Assembly: GCF_003258315.1 (NCBI RefSeq) | Contig: NZ_CP030032.1 | Span: forward strand, 4,199,501 to 4,263,500 | Source: Bradymonas sediminis | GTDB taxonomy: Bacteria; Myxococcota_A; Bradymonadia; Bradymonadales; Bradymonadaceae | Reading direction: 5' to 3' | DNA: 64,000 nt | In this document: piece after piece, positions 33,231 through 41,813 of the stretch | Layout of the letters: the number at the start of each line of letters is the position of its first letter | How positions within the stretch are numbered: the stretch's first letter is position 1 | The notes under the pieces: generated by a model | The model's input: the letters and a program-made list of their open reading frames with translations, nothing else | Database searches by the model: none | What the model was told of the DNA's origin: nothing | Translations under genes and position numbers: made by a program

Positions 33231-34571
33231 ATGATGAAAATTGATATAATTGTTTGGAAAGCTTCGCTTATTTGCTCGCTCACCCTCGTCGCCGCCATGG
33301 GCGTGCTGACTGGGTGCGATTCCTCGATCGAGGGATCTTTGCCGCCGCGCGACCAACTTCATTATCCGGTGGGGCTGACCTTTCATCCCGACGGGCAATA
33401 TTTTTATGTGGTCAATAGCAATTTTGACGCGCGCTACCGGCCCAACGCCGGCGGCAGCGTCAGCGTGATCGACGCAAATACCCTTGAGATACGCGACGCT
33501 CATTCGCCCTATTTGCCCTCGTTCGGGTCAAATATCGTGCTCAACGACGACGCCACGCGCGCCTATGTGACCGCGCGGGCCCAGAACTCCGTGGTGGCCT
33601 TCAACGTGGCGAGCGACGGCAGCGCGCTGTATTGCAACGACAGCCAGGGGCAGGCGACCTCCAACCCGGCCGCCTGCATCATCAACCCGGCGCTTGAGAA
33701 GAACGCGAGCGCGACGGTCCCCGATGATCCCTTCGACCTGGCCGTCTTCAGCGTGGACCGCCCCGAGGTGGGCACCGTGGACGTCGTGAACCTGGCGCAT
33801 CTGGCCGGGACCCAGGTCTCCTCGATCGCCCTGCCGGGGCGCGACCTTTCGGGCGCCAATATCCAGAGCGCGCCGCTGCTGCGCGGGGCCAGCGCGATCA
33901 CCCAGCGCCCGGGCACCCGCGACCTCTATGTGGCCGGGCGTCGCACCAATCAAATCGCGATCTACCAGCCCTATATCAACGACCTGGGCAAGGTCGAAGC
34001 GCTGCTCGCCCGCGGCTCCTTCGCCCTCAATAATGAGGCCGAGATGATCGACGCGCGCGCCATCGTCTTCGAAGACGACGGCCAGCGCTTCTATGTGCTC
34101 AGCCGCAACCCGAACGCGCTTTATATCGTCGACGTGGTCCCCGCCGACCCGGCCACCGGCGCCGGCCGGGCGCACCGGATCGTCGGCTCGATCCCGCTGC
34201 GCAGCCAACCCGGCGGCATGGCCCTGCACACCACACCGCAAGGCCAGCGACTCGCCTATATTACCAGCGCACAGGACCGCTCCATCCAGGTGCTCGACCT
34301 GGAATCGCGCACCATCCTCGACGAGATTTTGCTCAGCGCCGAGCCCTACGATATCGTGATCGAGCCGCGCATCTCGGGCTGCGCCACCGCCGAGCAACGC
34401 TGCCGCGCGTTCGTGACGCTCTTTAGCGACACCCCCAAAAGCGACCAGAAATGCAGCGACGCCGGGGGCGGCTGCGGGTCGGTCGCGGTCATCGACATCA
34501 ACCCGCTGCACCGCGACACCGAATTGCCCGAATTATCGCGCTATCATTCGGTCATCAAGAAGATCTACTAA
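33231..34571 (+). CDS. Beta-propeller (YncE-like) lipoprotein
   Basis: A 446-residue predicted surface or periplasmic lipoprotein. The signal peptide ends in LTGC (residues 26-29). The rest reads as a propeller with repeated strand motifs: YPVGLTFHPDGQYFYVVNS, GGSVSVIDANTLEI, IVLNDDATRAYVTA, LAYITSAQDRSIQVLDLESR. These are the YVTN-type repeats. A Cys pair near residues 377-384 and another near 404-411 may be disulfides. It is 132 bp before a second propeller-type gene on the same strand, with a hairpin between. Function is unknown; such proteins are thought to bind partners or ligands. Confidence 0.85.
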   Translation: MMKIDIIVWKASLICSLTLVAAMGVLTGCDSSIEGSLPPRDQLHYPVGLTFHPDGQYFYVVNSNFDARYRPNAGGSVSVIDANTLEIRDAHSPYLPSFGSNIVLNDDATRAYVTARAQNSVVAFNVASDGSALYCNDSQGQATSNPAACIINPALEKNASATVPDDPFDLAVFSVDRPEVGTVDVVNLAHLAGTQVSSIALPGRDLSGANIQSAPLLRGASAITQRPGTRDLYVAGRRTNQIAIYQPYINDLGKVEALLARGSFALNNEAEMIDARAIVFEDDGQRFYVLSRNPNALYIVDVVPADPATGAGRAHRIVGSIPLRSQPGGMALHTTPQGQRLAYITSAQDRSIQVLDLESRTILDEILLSAEPYDIVIEPRISGCATAEQRCRAFVTLFSDTPKSDQKCSDAGGGCGSVAVIDINPLHRDTELPELSRYHSVIKKIY

Positions 34572-34597
34572 TCCGCGCCGCGAATAATTCGCGCGGA
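34572..34597 (+). terminator. Hairpin after the propeller lipoprotein gene
   Basis: CGCGAAT (34579-34585) pairs with ATTCGCG (34587-34593) in a tight stem, with outer TCCGCG/CGCGGA arms able to form an alternative stem. No T-tract follows, so termination is uncertain. It also covers the likely RBS position of an ATG at 34599, which argues against that start for the next gene. Confidence 0.35.
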
Positions 34598-34703
34598 AAT
34601 GATAGACAAAAAGGCGCCGGCGAGCACATTTGTGGCACGCCGCCCGCCGCAGCAAATATTGCAAGTCGCCGGGTTTATAAAAACCGGCGCTATTAAATTT
34701 GAG

Positions 34704-37535
34704 ATGGGTGTTTTACGCCAGGGACCGGATTTGTTTTTGCGTACATTATATAAATTAAATAAATTCAGCGCGCTCACCCTCGTCGTCGCCGGCCTCGTGC
34801 TCGCGGCGAGCAACGTCTCCTGCGGCGATGACACCGCGGCCCAGCCCGCAAGCCTGCAGGGACCGCGCGCCTTTGCCCTGGCTCAAGGCCCCGTTTGCCT
34901 GACCGGCCAAGCGTTTAGCGGCGGCGTCACCCGCCCCAACGTCGGCGCCTGCGCCGAGGGCGCGCGCGGGGCGATCGGCCTCATCGCCAACCAGAACGGC
35001 GACAGCGTTTCGGTCGTCAATATGAGCAAAACCGGCGCCACCGACGTGCCGGAGCTCATCAACGTCGACGCGACCATCCCGGGCGTCAGCGGCATCCCGG
35101 TGGGCAAGACCCCCACCGACGTCGCCGCCGGCAACGGCGCCACCGCCTTCGCCTTAAACCAGGCCGACGCCTCCGTCTCGGTCATCGACCTGTGGAATCT
35201 GCAGGCGTTGCCCAAGACCATCGACTTCGACGCGGCCCCCACGAAGATCGCATTGAGCACCTCCGCCGACGCCGCCACCCTGGCGGTCGCCCTGGGGCAT
35301 CCCGCGCGCCTCTGGCTCCACGAAGCCGTCGACTGCGCCTGCCCCAGCGGCTCGAGCAGTGAGTGCACCGCCGACGAAGTGATCTGCGACGCAGTGCCCA
35401 CCCAGGCCGACGGCCAAGAGCTCGCGCTGCCCGGAAACGTCGCCGATATGGCCACCATGCCCGGCGGCGAATTGCTCTATATCGTCTACACCGACCAGCC
35501 CTATGCGTCAGTCGTGGCGCTGGGCGACAGCGTCCCGGCCGACTTCGGCGCGGGCTGCTTAGACAGCGGCGCGGCGCCCTGCGAGGTCGCCCGCGTCGGC
35601 CTGACCTTCGAGTGCTCCAACGGCGTGGACGACAACGGCGACGGCCTCATCGACGCCGACGACCCCGCGTGCACCAGCCCGCGCGGCGCCGAGAACGCCG
35701 ACGGCATCGCCCGCAGCCCCCAGGGCCGCGCCGAGCCCGACGCGCGTCCGCTCGGCTTTAGCTCCGTGAGCGCCGACGCCTTCGGAAAATTCGTCTACGT
35801 GGTCGACCGCGCCAATAACCAGGTCATGGTCGTCGACGCGACGCGCCACCAACTTATCGACGCCTATAACGCCGGCGGCACCGACCGCACCGCGTTTGCA
35901 AGCCAGCTCGGCGTCGCCGTGCCGCCCGCCCCGATGGTGGTCGCCGGCCGCGTCGAGCGCACCCTCGTCTGGCAGGACCCGAACGCCGCGACCTGCGACC
36001 CCAAGGGCACCTGTGAGCACGCGATCGTGCGCTACCGCTACGGCGCCTCCGTGGCGACTGACTCCGGGGCGAGCTTCAACGTCCACGCGCTCACAACCTA
36101 TTGCGAAGTCAACGACGCGATCATCTCCTCCAGCGACTTCTTCGCGGGCTCCGAGGCCCTGGAAAACTCCGCCGAGATGAATTGCCTCAGCGTGCCCGAG
36201 TTCCCGCTGCAATACGACGAACAGGCTTGCAGCGCCCTCGAAATCTGCACCTCCTGCGACCCGGCCAACGCCTCCTGCGCGCTGCCCGACGGCCAAAGCT
36301 GCGACGACCTCGACGCCCTGCGCACCGCCTGCTTCGGCGATCGCCTCGCCGAGGAAAATAACGTGCGCCTGGCGTATAACCCGACCATGCAATTGCAGGA
36401 CGCCACCGGGCGCGAAAGCCGCGTGCGAAGCCTCGGCACCTGCACCACGCCCGATAGCTACGCCTCGGCGATTCGCCAGGCCTCGACCGGCCCGGCCGAC
36501 ACCAGCTGCACCTCGATCCTTCGCCCGCAGCCGGTGCACCCGCAGACCAGCGACGCCAAGATTCGCGCGGTCGAATTCTCCCGCGCCGACCTGCTCAAGC
36601 GCAGCACCCTGCTGCCGGCCGGCGGCGACCAGCTTAGCTCAACCCAGCGCACAAGCCTCGAAGCCGCGCTCGGCCCGATCGGCGACTCCGACGTGGTCGA
36701 CCTGAACCTGTTGACCACCGATGACCGCGCGATCGTCGCCGAGTCCTGGACGGTCACCTGGGAAGGCGTCATCCCGAACACTCGCCGCGACGACGGCCTG
36801 GTCGACGCCGACACCCCCGGCGAGATGCGCTCTGCCGGGCTCAACCTGTGCAATAACGGCGTCGAAGTCGGCGATCGCCTCACCATCTTAAGCGCCCCGG
36901 TCTCGGCCGACGGCTCCGGCGACGCCCTCCCCGAAGCCTGCCAGGTATTCGTGGACGAAGACACCCGCCGCGACTTCCGCACCTGGACCATCACCGACGT
37001 CAGCGCCCACGACTTCACCCTCGCCGTCATCGACGAAGACGGGCGCTACGCCGCCGAGCTGCCCTCGCGCGACTGCTTCGCCCAGGGCGTCGACTTCGAG
37101 ATCCGCGCCCACGACGAGTGGATCGTCGTCGGCGATCGCAGCGGCTTTCTGTCGCCCAATACCAGCGTGCAGGGCGTGTGCGAGCCGGTGTTTGGCGCCG
37201 ACAACCCGCGCGTCAGCGCGCGCGTGAAGACCGGCGAGCTCTTCGAGGGCCCCTATTTGACTTTTATGATGCACCCCGGCGAGGCGCTGGGCGAGGACGG
37301 CGAACCCATCACGCCCATCCGCGACGAAGACCGCGAGTTGTCCTACCGATTCGCCGTCGAGCGCAACTTCCGCGCCGACGAGCTGACCACGACCACGATG
37401 CTGCCGACCGATATCATGCTGGCCGAGGGACTGCCCACCGGCCCCTGGCTGATCATCGCCGACCCGACCAGTGACTTCGTCTTCTTCAGCAACTTGAGCC
37501 GCCCGCGCCGCGACGGTTCCTTTTTGATGCAATAA
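34704..37535 (+). CDS. Large exported protein with propeller and Ca-binding-like motif
   Basis: A 943-residue predicted secreted protein. N-terminus: a basic stretch, then hydrophobic FSALTLVVAGLVLAA ending in SNVSCGDD, an imperfect lipobox. The first half has YVTN-like strands (GLIANQNGDSVSVVNMSK, DASVSVIDLWNLQ, GKFVYVVDRANNQVMVVD). Near residue 310 is a Ca-binding-type motif NGVDDNGDGLIDADDP. The second half is Cys-rich and beta-rich without a recognised fold. The start is uncertain: ATG 34599 lies in a hairpin and would add 35 residues before the signal peptide. TTG 34731 has AGGGA 6 bp upstream. ATG 34704 is reported. It pairs with the preceding propeller lipoprotein and probably acts on the cell surface with it. 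Confidence 0.75.
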   Translation: MGVLRQGPDLFLRTLYKLNKFSALTLVVAGLVLAASNVSCGDDTAAQPASLQGPRAFALAQGPVCLTGQAFSGGVTRPNVGACAEGARGAIGLIANQNGDSVSVVNMSKTGATDVPELINVDATIPGVSGIPVGKTPTDVAAGNGATAFALNQADASVSVIDLWNLQALPKTIDFDAAPTKIALSTSADAATLAVALGHPARLWLHEAVDCACPSGSSSECTADEVICDAVPTQADGQELALPGNVADMATMPGGELLYIVYTDQPYASVVALGDSVPADFGAGCLDSGAAPCEVARVGLTFECSNGVDDNGDGLIDADDPACTSPRGAENADGIARSPQGRAEPDARPLGFSSVSADAFGKFVYVVDRANNQVMVVDATRHQLIDAYNAGGTDRTAFASQLGVAVPPAPMVVAGRVERTLVWQDPNAATCDPKGTCEHAIVRYRYGASVATDSGASFNVHALTTYCEVNDAIISSSDFFAGSEALENSAEMNCLSVPEFPLQYDEQACSALEICTSCDPANASCALPDGQSCDDLDALRTACFGDRLAEENNVRLAYNPTMQLQDATGRESRVRSLGTCTTPDSYASAIRQASTGPADTSCTSILRPQPVHPQTSDAKIRAVEFSRADLLKRSTLLPAGGDQLSSTQRTSLEAALGPIGDSDVVDLNLLTTDDRAIVAESWTVTWEGVIPNTRRDDGLVDADTPGEMRSAGLNLCNNGVEVGDRLTILSAPVSADGSGDALPEACQVFVDEDTRRDFRTWTITDVSAHDFTLAVIDEDGRYAAELPSRDCFAQGVDFEIRAHDEWIVVGDRSGFLSPNTSVQGVCEPVFGADNPRVSARVKTGELFEGPYLTFMMHPGEALGEDGEPITPIRDEDRELSYRFAVERNFRADELTTTTMLPTDIMLAEGLPTGPWLIIADPTSDFVFFSNLSRPRRDGSFLMQ

Positions 37536-37543
37536 ACTCGAGC

Positions 37544-37561
37544 GCCCCGCACCTGCGGGGC
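37544..37561 (+). terminator. GC hairpin after the large exported protein gene
   Basis: GCCCCGCA (37544-37551) pairs perfectly with TGCGGGGC (37554-37561). No T-tract follows. The same GC core is seen in the hairpin at 4852-4873. Confidence 0.45.
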
Positions 37562-37615
37562 CTCGTTCCCGATGAAACGCTTCCGCGGGAAGCACACCTA
37601 CGCCAGAGAATCCCG

Positions 37616-38299
37616 ATGGCTGACGCCCTGCATATCACTGAGATCGACCGCAGCCAGAACTCCCCGCGCCGCGCCGCCCAGAGCAACGATCCCCGCCGCT
37701 ATATCGCGGTCGCCGGCAGCATCGGCGCCGGCAAAAGCTCGATCGTCGAGTTTCTAAGCCAGCACTTCGACGTCCAGCCCTTCTTCGAGCCCAACGAGGA
37801 TAACCCCTATCTCGAGGATTTCTACGAGGATATGGAGCGCTGGAGTTTTCATAGCCAGCTCTATTTCCTGGGCGCCAAATTCAAGCTGCACAAAGAGCTC
37901 GACGCCTCGCCGCAGAACGTCATCCAGGACCGCACGATCTGGGAGGACGCCGAGATCTTCGCCCAGAACCTGTACCAGCAGGGGCAGATGAGCGCGCGCG
38001 ACTGGCAGACCTACCGCAACCTCTACGAGTCGGTGCAGGGCGAGATTCGCGCCCCCGATGTCATGATCTATCTGCGCTGCCCGGTCAAAACCGTGCGCCA
38101 GCGCATCGCCATGCGCGGGCGCGAGATGGAGCAAAATATCCCAACCGAATACCTCAACCGCCTGCACAAGCTCTACGAGAATTGGATCGACGCCTACGAT
38201 CTTTCGCCGCTGGTCATCTTGCCCACCGACAAGCTCGACTATGTGACCAACCTGGTCGACTACCACGAAATCGTCACTGTGATCGAAAAATACCTCTAA
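37616..38299 (+). CDS. Deoxynucleoside kinase
   Basis: A predicted cytoplasmic kinase phosphorylating deoxynucleosides (deoxyadenosine/deoxyguanosine type) for nucleotide salvage. The 227 residues have an N-terminal extension of about 28, then the P-loop AGSIGAGKSS near residues 33-42. FFEPNEDNPYLEDFY follows (the Glu-Pro pair seen near the substrate site), then IQDRTIWEDAEIFA (DRS-like catalytic motif). RIAMRGREME near 160-170 is the lid region. Length matches dGK/dAK (205-230). The ATG has AGAGAA upstream. It ends 7 bp before the ABC transporter gene and is likely co-transcribed with it, without an obvious functional link. Confidence 0.92.
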   Translation: MADALHITEIDRSQNSPRRAAQSNDPRRYIAVAGSIGAGKSSIVEFLSQHFDVQPFFEPNEDNPYLEDFYEDMERWSFHSQLYFLGAKFKLHKELDASPQNVIQDRTIWEDAEIFAQNLYQQGQMSARDWQTYRNLYESVQGEIRAPDVMIYLRCPVKTVRQRIAMRGREMEQNIPTEYLNRLHKLYENWIDAYDLSPLVILPTDKLDYVTNLVDYHEIVTVIEKYL

Positions 38300-38306
38300 G
38301 GAACCC

Positions 38307-39308
38307 ATGGGATCGACCTACCAAGCGCCCTCCTTACTCTCGGTTCAGAACGTCACGAAACGCTATGGGGAGCTCACCGCGGTCAACGATATGTCGCTCG
38401 ACATCGTGCCCGGCGAGATCTTCGCCCTGCTCGGGCCAAACGGGGCGGGAAAGACCACGCTTATCGGCTGCATCTGCGGCATGATCACGCGCTTTGACGG
38501 CAACATCACCGTCGCCGGCTTCGACGTGCGCGACGACTACCGCCTCACCCGCCGCCTCATCGGCCTGGTCCCCCAGGAGCTCAACTACGACTCCGCCTTC
38601 ACGGTGCGCGACGTCCTCGAGTACCAGGGCGGCTATTTCAGCGCGCCGCCCACCCCCGACAAGGTCAACGAGATGCTCGAGCGCTTCTCGCTGGCCGACA
38701 AGGCCGACCGCAACACGCGCGGGCTCTCCGGCGGCATGAAGCGGCGCCTGATGATCGCCAAGGCCCTGATGCACGACCCGGTGCTGCTCTTTTTGGACGA
38801 GCCCACCGCCGGGGTCGACGTCGAGCTGCGCGAGGAGTTGTGGGAGTTCGTGCGCGACCTGCGCGACCGCGGCACCACCATCGTGCTGACCACCCACTAT
38901 ATCGAGGAGGCCGAGGCCCTGGCGGACCGCGTGGGCATCGTGAACTTCGGCAACCTCCTGCGCGTCGCCCCGCGCGAGGTGCTGATGGAATCCCTCGGCC
39001 ACCGCAGCGTCGAGGTTCGCCTGCACGAGGCGATCCCGGCCGACTTCATCGCCCAGATGGACGCGCTCAACCTCGAAAAGGCCGGTCCCAAGACGCTTAT
39101 GCTCCATATCGACCGGCGCGAAGAAGACGCCCCGGGCCCCGGCCCCACCGACCGCCTGCTGCGCGCGCTCTTCGACGCCGGCCTGAGCATCGAGCGCGTC
39201 GACGGGCACCAGACCTCGCTGGAGAGCATCTTTCGCCAGATCATCGAGCAGGATAACTCAAAGACCCCAGACGCCCCTCAAATCCACCCTTCGCCGGAGG
39301 CCCCGTGA
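38307..39308 (+). CDS. ABC transporter ATP-binding protein
   Basis: The nucleotide-binding subunit of an ABC-2 type exporter. 333 residues: Walker A GPNGAGKTT (near 48), Q-loop VPQELNYDS, signature LSGGMKRR (near 140), Walker B LLFLDEPTAGVD (near 158), and H-loop TTHYIEEAEALADR. The C-terminal 100 residues resemble the extension of DrrA/NatA-like drug- or antibiotic-export ATPases. It overlaps the permease gene by 4 bp (GTGA), so the two are translated as a pair. Substrate unknown. Confidence 0.96.
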   Translation: MGSTYQAPSLLSVQNVTKRYGELTAVNDMSLDIVPGEIFALLGPNGAGKTTLIGCICGMITRFDGNITVAGFDVRDDYRLTRRLIGLVPQELNYDSAFTVRDVLEYQGGYFSAPPTPDKVNEMLERFSLADKADRNTRGLSGGMKRRLMIAKALMHDPVLLFLDEPTAGVDVELREELWEFVRDLRDRGTTIVLTTHYIEEAEALADRVGIVNFGNLLRVAPREVLMESLGHRSVEVRLHEAIPADFIAQMDALNLEKAGPKTLMLHIDRREEDAPGPGPTDRLLRALFDAGLSIERVDGHQTSLESIFRQIIEQDNSKTPDAPQIHPSPEAP

Positions 39309-40216
39309 GCCCCGCCCCCAAGCCCCAGGAAGACAGCCCTACTCGCCCCGTCGGCGCCCCACCGGCCGCCGCCGAGCGGGCCGCCCGCGCCCGCATCGCC
39401 GAGCTCACCGTGGTCGCCCAAAGCCAGGGCTGGTTCGGCGCGTGGACGCTCTTTCGAAAAGAAATCCACCGCTTCTGGAACGTCGCCAGCCAGACCATCG
39501 TGAGCCCGGTCGTCACGACGATGCTCTATTTCCTGGTCTTCGGCTATTCACTGGGCGGCCGGCTCAAAGAGGTCGAGGGCGTGCCCTATATCGACTTTTT
39601 GGTGCCCGGCCTGGTGATGCTCTCGCTGATCAACAACGCCTTCGTGAACTCGGCGTTCTCCTTCTTTATCAATAAGATCCACGGCACCATCGTCGACATC
39701 CTGGTGACCCCGCTCACCCACCTGCAGTTGATGGCGGGCTACACCGGCGCGTCCATCATGCGGGCGATGCTGGTCGGCTCGATTATCTGGGCGGTGGCGA
39801 TGCTCATGGGCGCAGACCAGGTGGTCGCGACCCTCACCGGCCCCAACGCGCTCCTGCACATCCTCATCACCCTGTCGTTTATGCTGCTCACCTCGCTGGC
39901 CTTCGCGCTGGTCGGGCTGACCACCGCGATCGTCGCCGAGGACTTCGACCATATCAACCTGCTGCCGACTTTTTTGCTCACGCCGCTGACCTTCTTGGGC
40001 GGCGTCTTCTACTCCATCACCATGCTCCCGGCGCCCTGGGATATGGTCTCTCGCTTCAACCCCATCCTCTATATGGTCAACGGGATTCGCTACGGGATGA
40101 CCGGCATCTCCGACGTCCCCTTATGGCAGGGCTATCTGGTGGTCATCGCGCTCGACCTCACCTTCGCCGCGATCGCCTGGTGGCTGCTCTCCAGCGGCAA
40201 GACGATCCGCGAATAA
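39305..40216 (+). CDS. ABC-2 type transporter permease
   Basis: The membrane partner of the preceding ATPase. 303 residues with a soluble N-terminus containing the amphipathic LFRKEIHRFWNVASQTIVSP and six predicted spans (near 62-82, 98-116, 150-170, 183-206, 215-238 and 272-294). The family motif FLLTPLTFLGGVFYSITMLP lies near 223-242. The GTG start overlaps the ATPase stop. A strong bidirectional terminator follows. Homologues export lipids, polysaccharides or drugs; the sequence alone does not say which. Confidence 0.94.
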   Translation: MSPAPKPQEDSPTRPVGAPPAAAERAARARIAELTVVAQSQGWFGAWTLFRKEIHRFWNVASQTIVSPVVTTMLYFLVFGYSLGGRLKEVEGVPYIDFLVPGLVMLSLINNAFVNSAFSFFINKIHGTIVDILVTPLTHLQLMAGYTGASIMRAMLVGSIIWAVAMLMGADQVVATLTGPNALLHILITLSFMLLTSLAFALVGLTTAIVAEDFDHINLLPTFLLTPLTFLGGVFYSITMLPAPWDMVSRFNPILYMVNGIRYGMTGISDVPLWQGYLVVIALDLTFAAIAWWLLSSGKTIRE

Positions 40217-40251
40217 GCGCGCGCGAATATCAGCCCAACAAGAATAGAAAA

Positions 40252-40285
40252 AAGCCGCGCAGTCCAAGGACTGTGCGGCTTCTTC
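40252..40285. terminator. Bidirectional terminator between the ABC genes and the tRNAs
   Basis: A 14-bp stem (40252-40265 with 40268-40281, one G-T wobble) is flanked by an A-run (about 40248-40253) and T-rich bases (40280-40284). It can end both the plus-strand transporter operon and the minus-strand tRNA transcript. Confidence 0.85.
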
Positions 40286-40297
40286 GTGCTGCGATAG

Positions 40298-40371
40298 TGG
40301 CGGGGGCAGGATTCGAACCTGCGGCCTTCGGGTTATGAGCCCGACGAGCTACCTGGCTGCTCCACCCCGCA
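40298..40371 (-). tRNA. tRNA-fMet (CAT), copy 1
   Basis: Reading the minus strand: acceptor GCGGGG/CCCCGC, D-stem GAGC/GCTC (A11-U24, an initiator trait), anticodon loop CTCATAA, T-arm GCAGG TTCGAAT CCTGC. The anticodon stem has three G-C pairs and position 1-72 is unpaired (T and C), both initiator hallmarks. CCA is not encoded. It is identical to copy 2, 45 bp away, and is followed by the bidirectional terminator. Confidence 0.95.
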
Positions 40372-40416
40372 ATAAGGGTGTTACTCTGTCCGGAAATCGT
40401 GAAGCAAAAAAAAAGA

Positions 40417-40490
40417 TGGCGGGGGCAGGATTCGAACCTGCGGCCTTCGGGTTATGAGCCCGACGAGCTACCTGGCTGCTCCACCCCGCA
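40417..40490 (-). tRNA. tRNA-fMet (CAT), copy 2
   Basis: Identical over 74 bases to copy 1, with the same initiator features (three G-C pairs in the anticodon stem, mismatched 1-72, A11-U24). It is the upstream copy on the minus strand, so both are probably processed from one transcript. The spacer between the two contains an A-rich stretch (40406-40414). Confidence 0.95.
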
Positions 40491-40522
40491 TCAAGGTCGC
40501 GTACTTACTTTCCGGTGCGACC

Positions 40523-40554
40523 GGGAGCAGGAACCTAGGGCAGGTTCCGCTCCC
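40523..40554. terminator. Strong hairpin between rluB and the tRNA pair
   Basis: GGGAGC (40523-40528) and GGAACCT (40530-40536) pair with AGGTTCC (40542-40548) and GCTCCC (40549-40554); one A bulges. This 13-bp stem lies 50 bp after the rluB stop and 32 bp before the first tRNA on the minus strand. There is no T-tract, so it may terminate rluB or shape the tRNA precursor. Confidence 0.5.
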
Positions 40555-40604
40555 TGTCAAGCGCTATTTATGTATTTGGCCAATTCGGGGCCAAATACTT
40601 TTCA

Positions 40605-41579
40605 TTAGCGCCCTTTCTTCGATGAACCACTGCGCGACTTGCGGCCCATACGCTCGCGACGCTTCGCCGCGTTGCCCTTGGCCGTATAATCTTTGCGCGA
40701 CGATTTGCTCTTCGAGGCGCGCCGCGCCTGCACCTTGGGGCTGGTGCGCACATCGAAACGCCCGTGACGCTTCTTGCGCTCCCGCTCACGCTTCTCGGCG
40801 CTGCGGCTCAGCTCCGCCTCTTTGGGCAGGTCCTGATTCACGGCCTCATGAAGCGCCGCGATCTCATCGGGGGTCAGCGGCCGGTACGAGCCCGACGGCA
40901 ACCCGTCGATCGTCAGATTCGCCATCGCGTAGCGGCGCAGCTTCATGACCGGATAGCCAATCGCCTCACACATGCGCCGAATCTGGCGGTTCTTACCCTC
41001 ACTGATGATGAAATCGAGCCAGGTATTATTGCCGTTATCGTTGACGACTTCGACAAAGGCCGGCCGCGTCATCACCCCATCCAGGCGGATACCCTCGCGC
41101 AACGGCTCAAGCTCGCGCGAGTTATTCTTGAGCATCCCGCGCACTTTGACGGCGTATTGCTTCGAGACCTTGCTGCCCGGGTGGGTCAACTTGTTGGTCA
41201 ACTCACCGTCGTTGGTCATCAGCAGCGCGCCGGACGAATCCCAGTCCAAGCGCCCCACCGGCCACACGCGCGGCATATTGGCGGGCAGAAGATCGGTCAC
41301 GATCATTCGGTTCTGCGGATCATCAAGCGTCGTGACGCAGTTCTCGGGTTTGTTCACCAGCAAATAAATATATTTATTCACCAGGTTCACGACCTCCCCG
41401 TTAACGCGAATCTCGTCGCGCTCCGGATCAATCTTGGTGCCCAACTCCCGACAAACCTTCCCGTTCACCTGAACACGCCCCTCCAACATCATCTCCTCGC
41501 CCTTGCGACGGCTGCATACGCCGGCACCGGACAGGAATTTTTGGACACGCATTTCTTCGGAATTTGGTTGCTTCGACAT
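40605..41579 (-). CDS. rluB: Large-subunit rRNA pseudouridine synthase, RluB type
   Basis: Predicted to convert a 23S rRNA uridine to pseudouridine. 324 residues: N-terminal S4 RNA-binding domain (RVQKFLSGAGVCSRRKGEEMM, about 10-65), then the catalytic domain with GRLDWDSSGALLMTNDGEL (catalytic Asp near 114) and ISEGKNRQIRRM. A C-terminal tail of about 80 basic residues (KKRHGRFDVR..., Ser/Lys/Arg-rich) likely binds RNA. I chose the ATG at 41579 because AGGA sits 6-7 bases upstream; an ATG at 41591 overlaps that RBS and would add 4 residues. It follows scpA-scpB on the same strand, a common arrangement. Confidence 0.93.
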   Translation of the reverse strand: MSKQPNSEEMRVQKFLSGAGVCSRRKGEEMMLEGRVQVNGKVCRELGTKIDPERDEIRVNGEVVNLVNKYIYLLVNKPENCVTTLDDPQNRMIVTDLLPANMPRVWPVGRLDWDSSGALLMTNDGELTNKLTHPGSKVSKQYAVKVRGMLKNNSRELEPLREGIRLDGVMTRPAFVEVVNDNGNNTWLDFIISEGKNRQIRRMCEAIGYPVMKLRRYAMANLTIDGLPSGSYRPLTPDEIAALHEAVNQDLPKEAELSRSAEKRERERKKRHGRFDVRTSPKVQARRASKSKSSRKDYTAKGNAAKRRERMGRKSRSGSSKKGR

Positions 41580-41591
41580 GATTTTCCTCAT

Positions 41592-41813
41592 TTATAGAGT
41601 TTCGGCGCCCTCACGGCGCGTGATTGTTAGTGCCTCTTTTGAACTATTTTTTTGGAAAGTCAAGCCAAGGCGGCGTGGGGTCCCCAAACCCACCACCTCG
41701 CCGATCCGCAACCGGCCCCCGGCCGCTGAACGCGGCCAGCCCCCAGGCTTCGCTCAGGGGCTTAGTTCATTGCCCCGGCAACGACCTCGCCGATCCGCAT
41801 CACCTCACTCACC
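41592..41813. other. Noncoding gap between scpB and rluB with small direct repeats
   Basis: No ORF with support. It contains a 16-bp direct repeat ACCTCGCCGATCCGCA at 41695-41710 and 41784-41799. A tandem CACCTCACT repeat at 41801-41818 runs into the end of scpB. The C-rich middle has only weak stems. Confidence 0.45.

Noticed and set aside
34659-34681. TTGCAA ... TATAAA as a promoter before the large exported protein
   Set aside because: The spacer is only 11 bp, too short for a sigma70 promoter.
34599-34703. ATG start for the large exported protein at 34599
   Set aside because: The RBS position is within a hairpin and the start would add 35 residues before the signal peptide.
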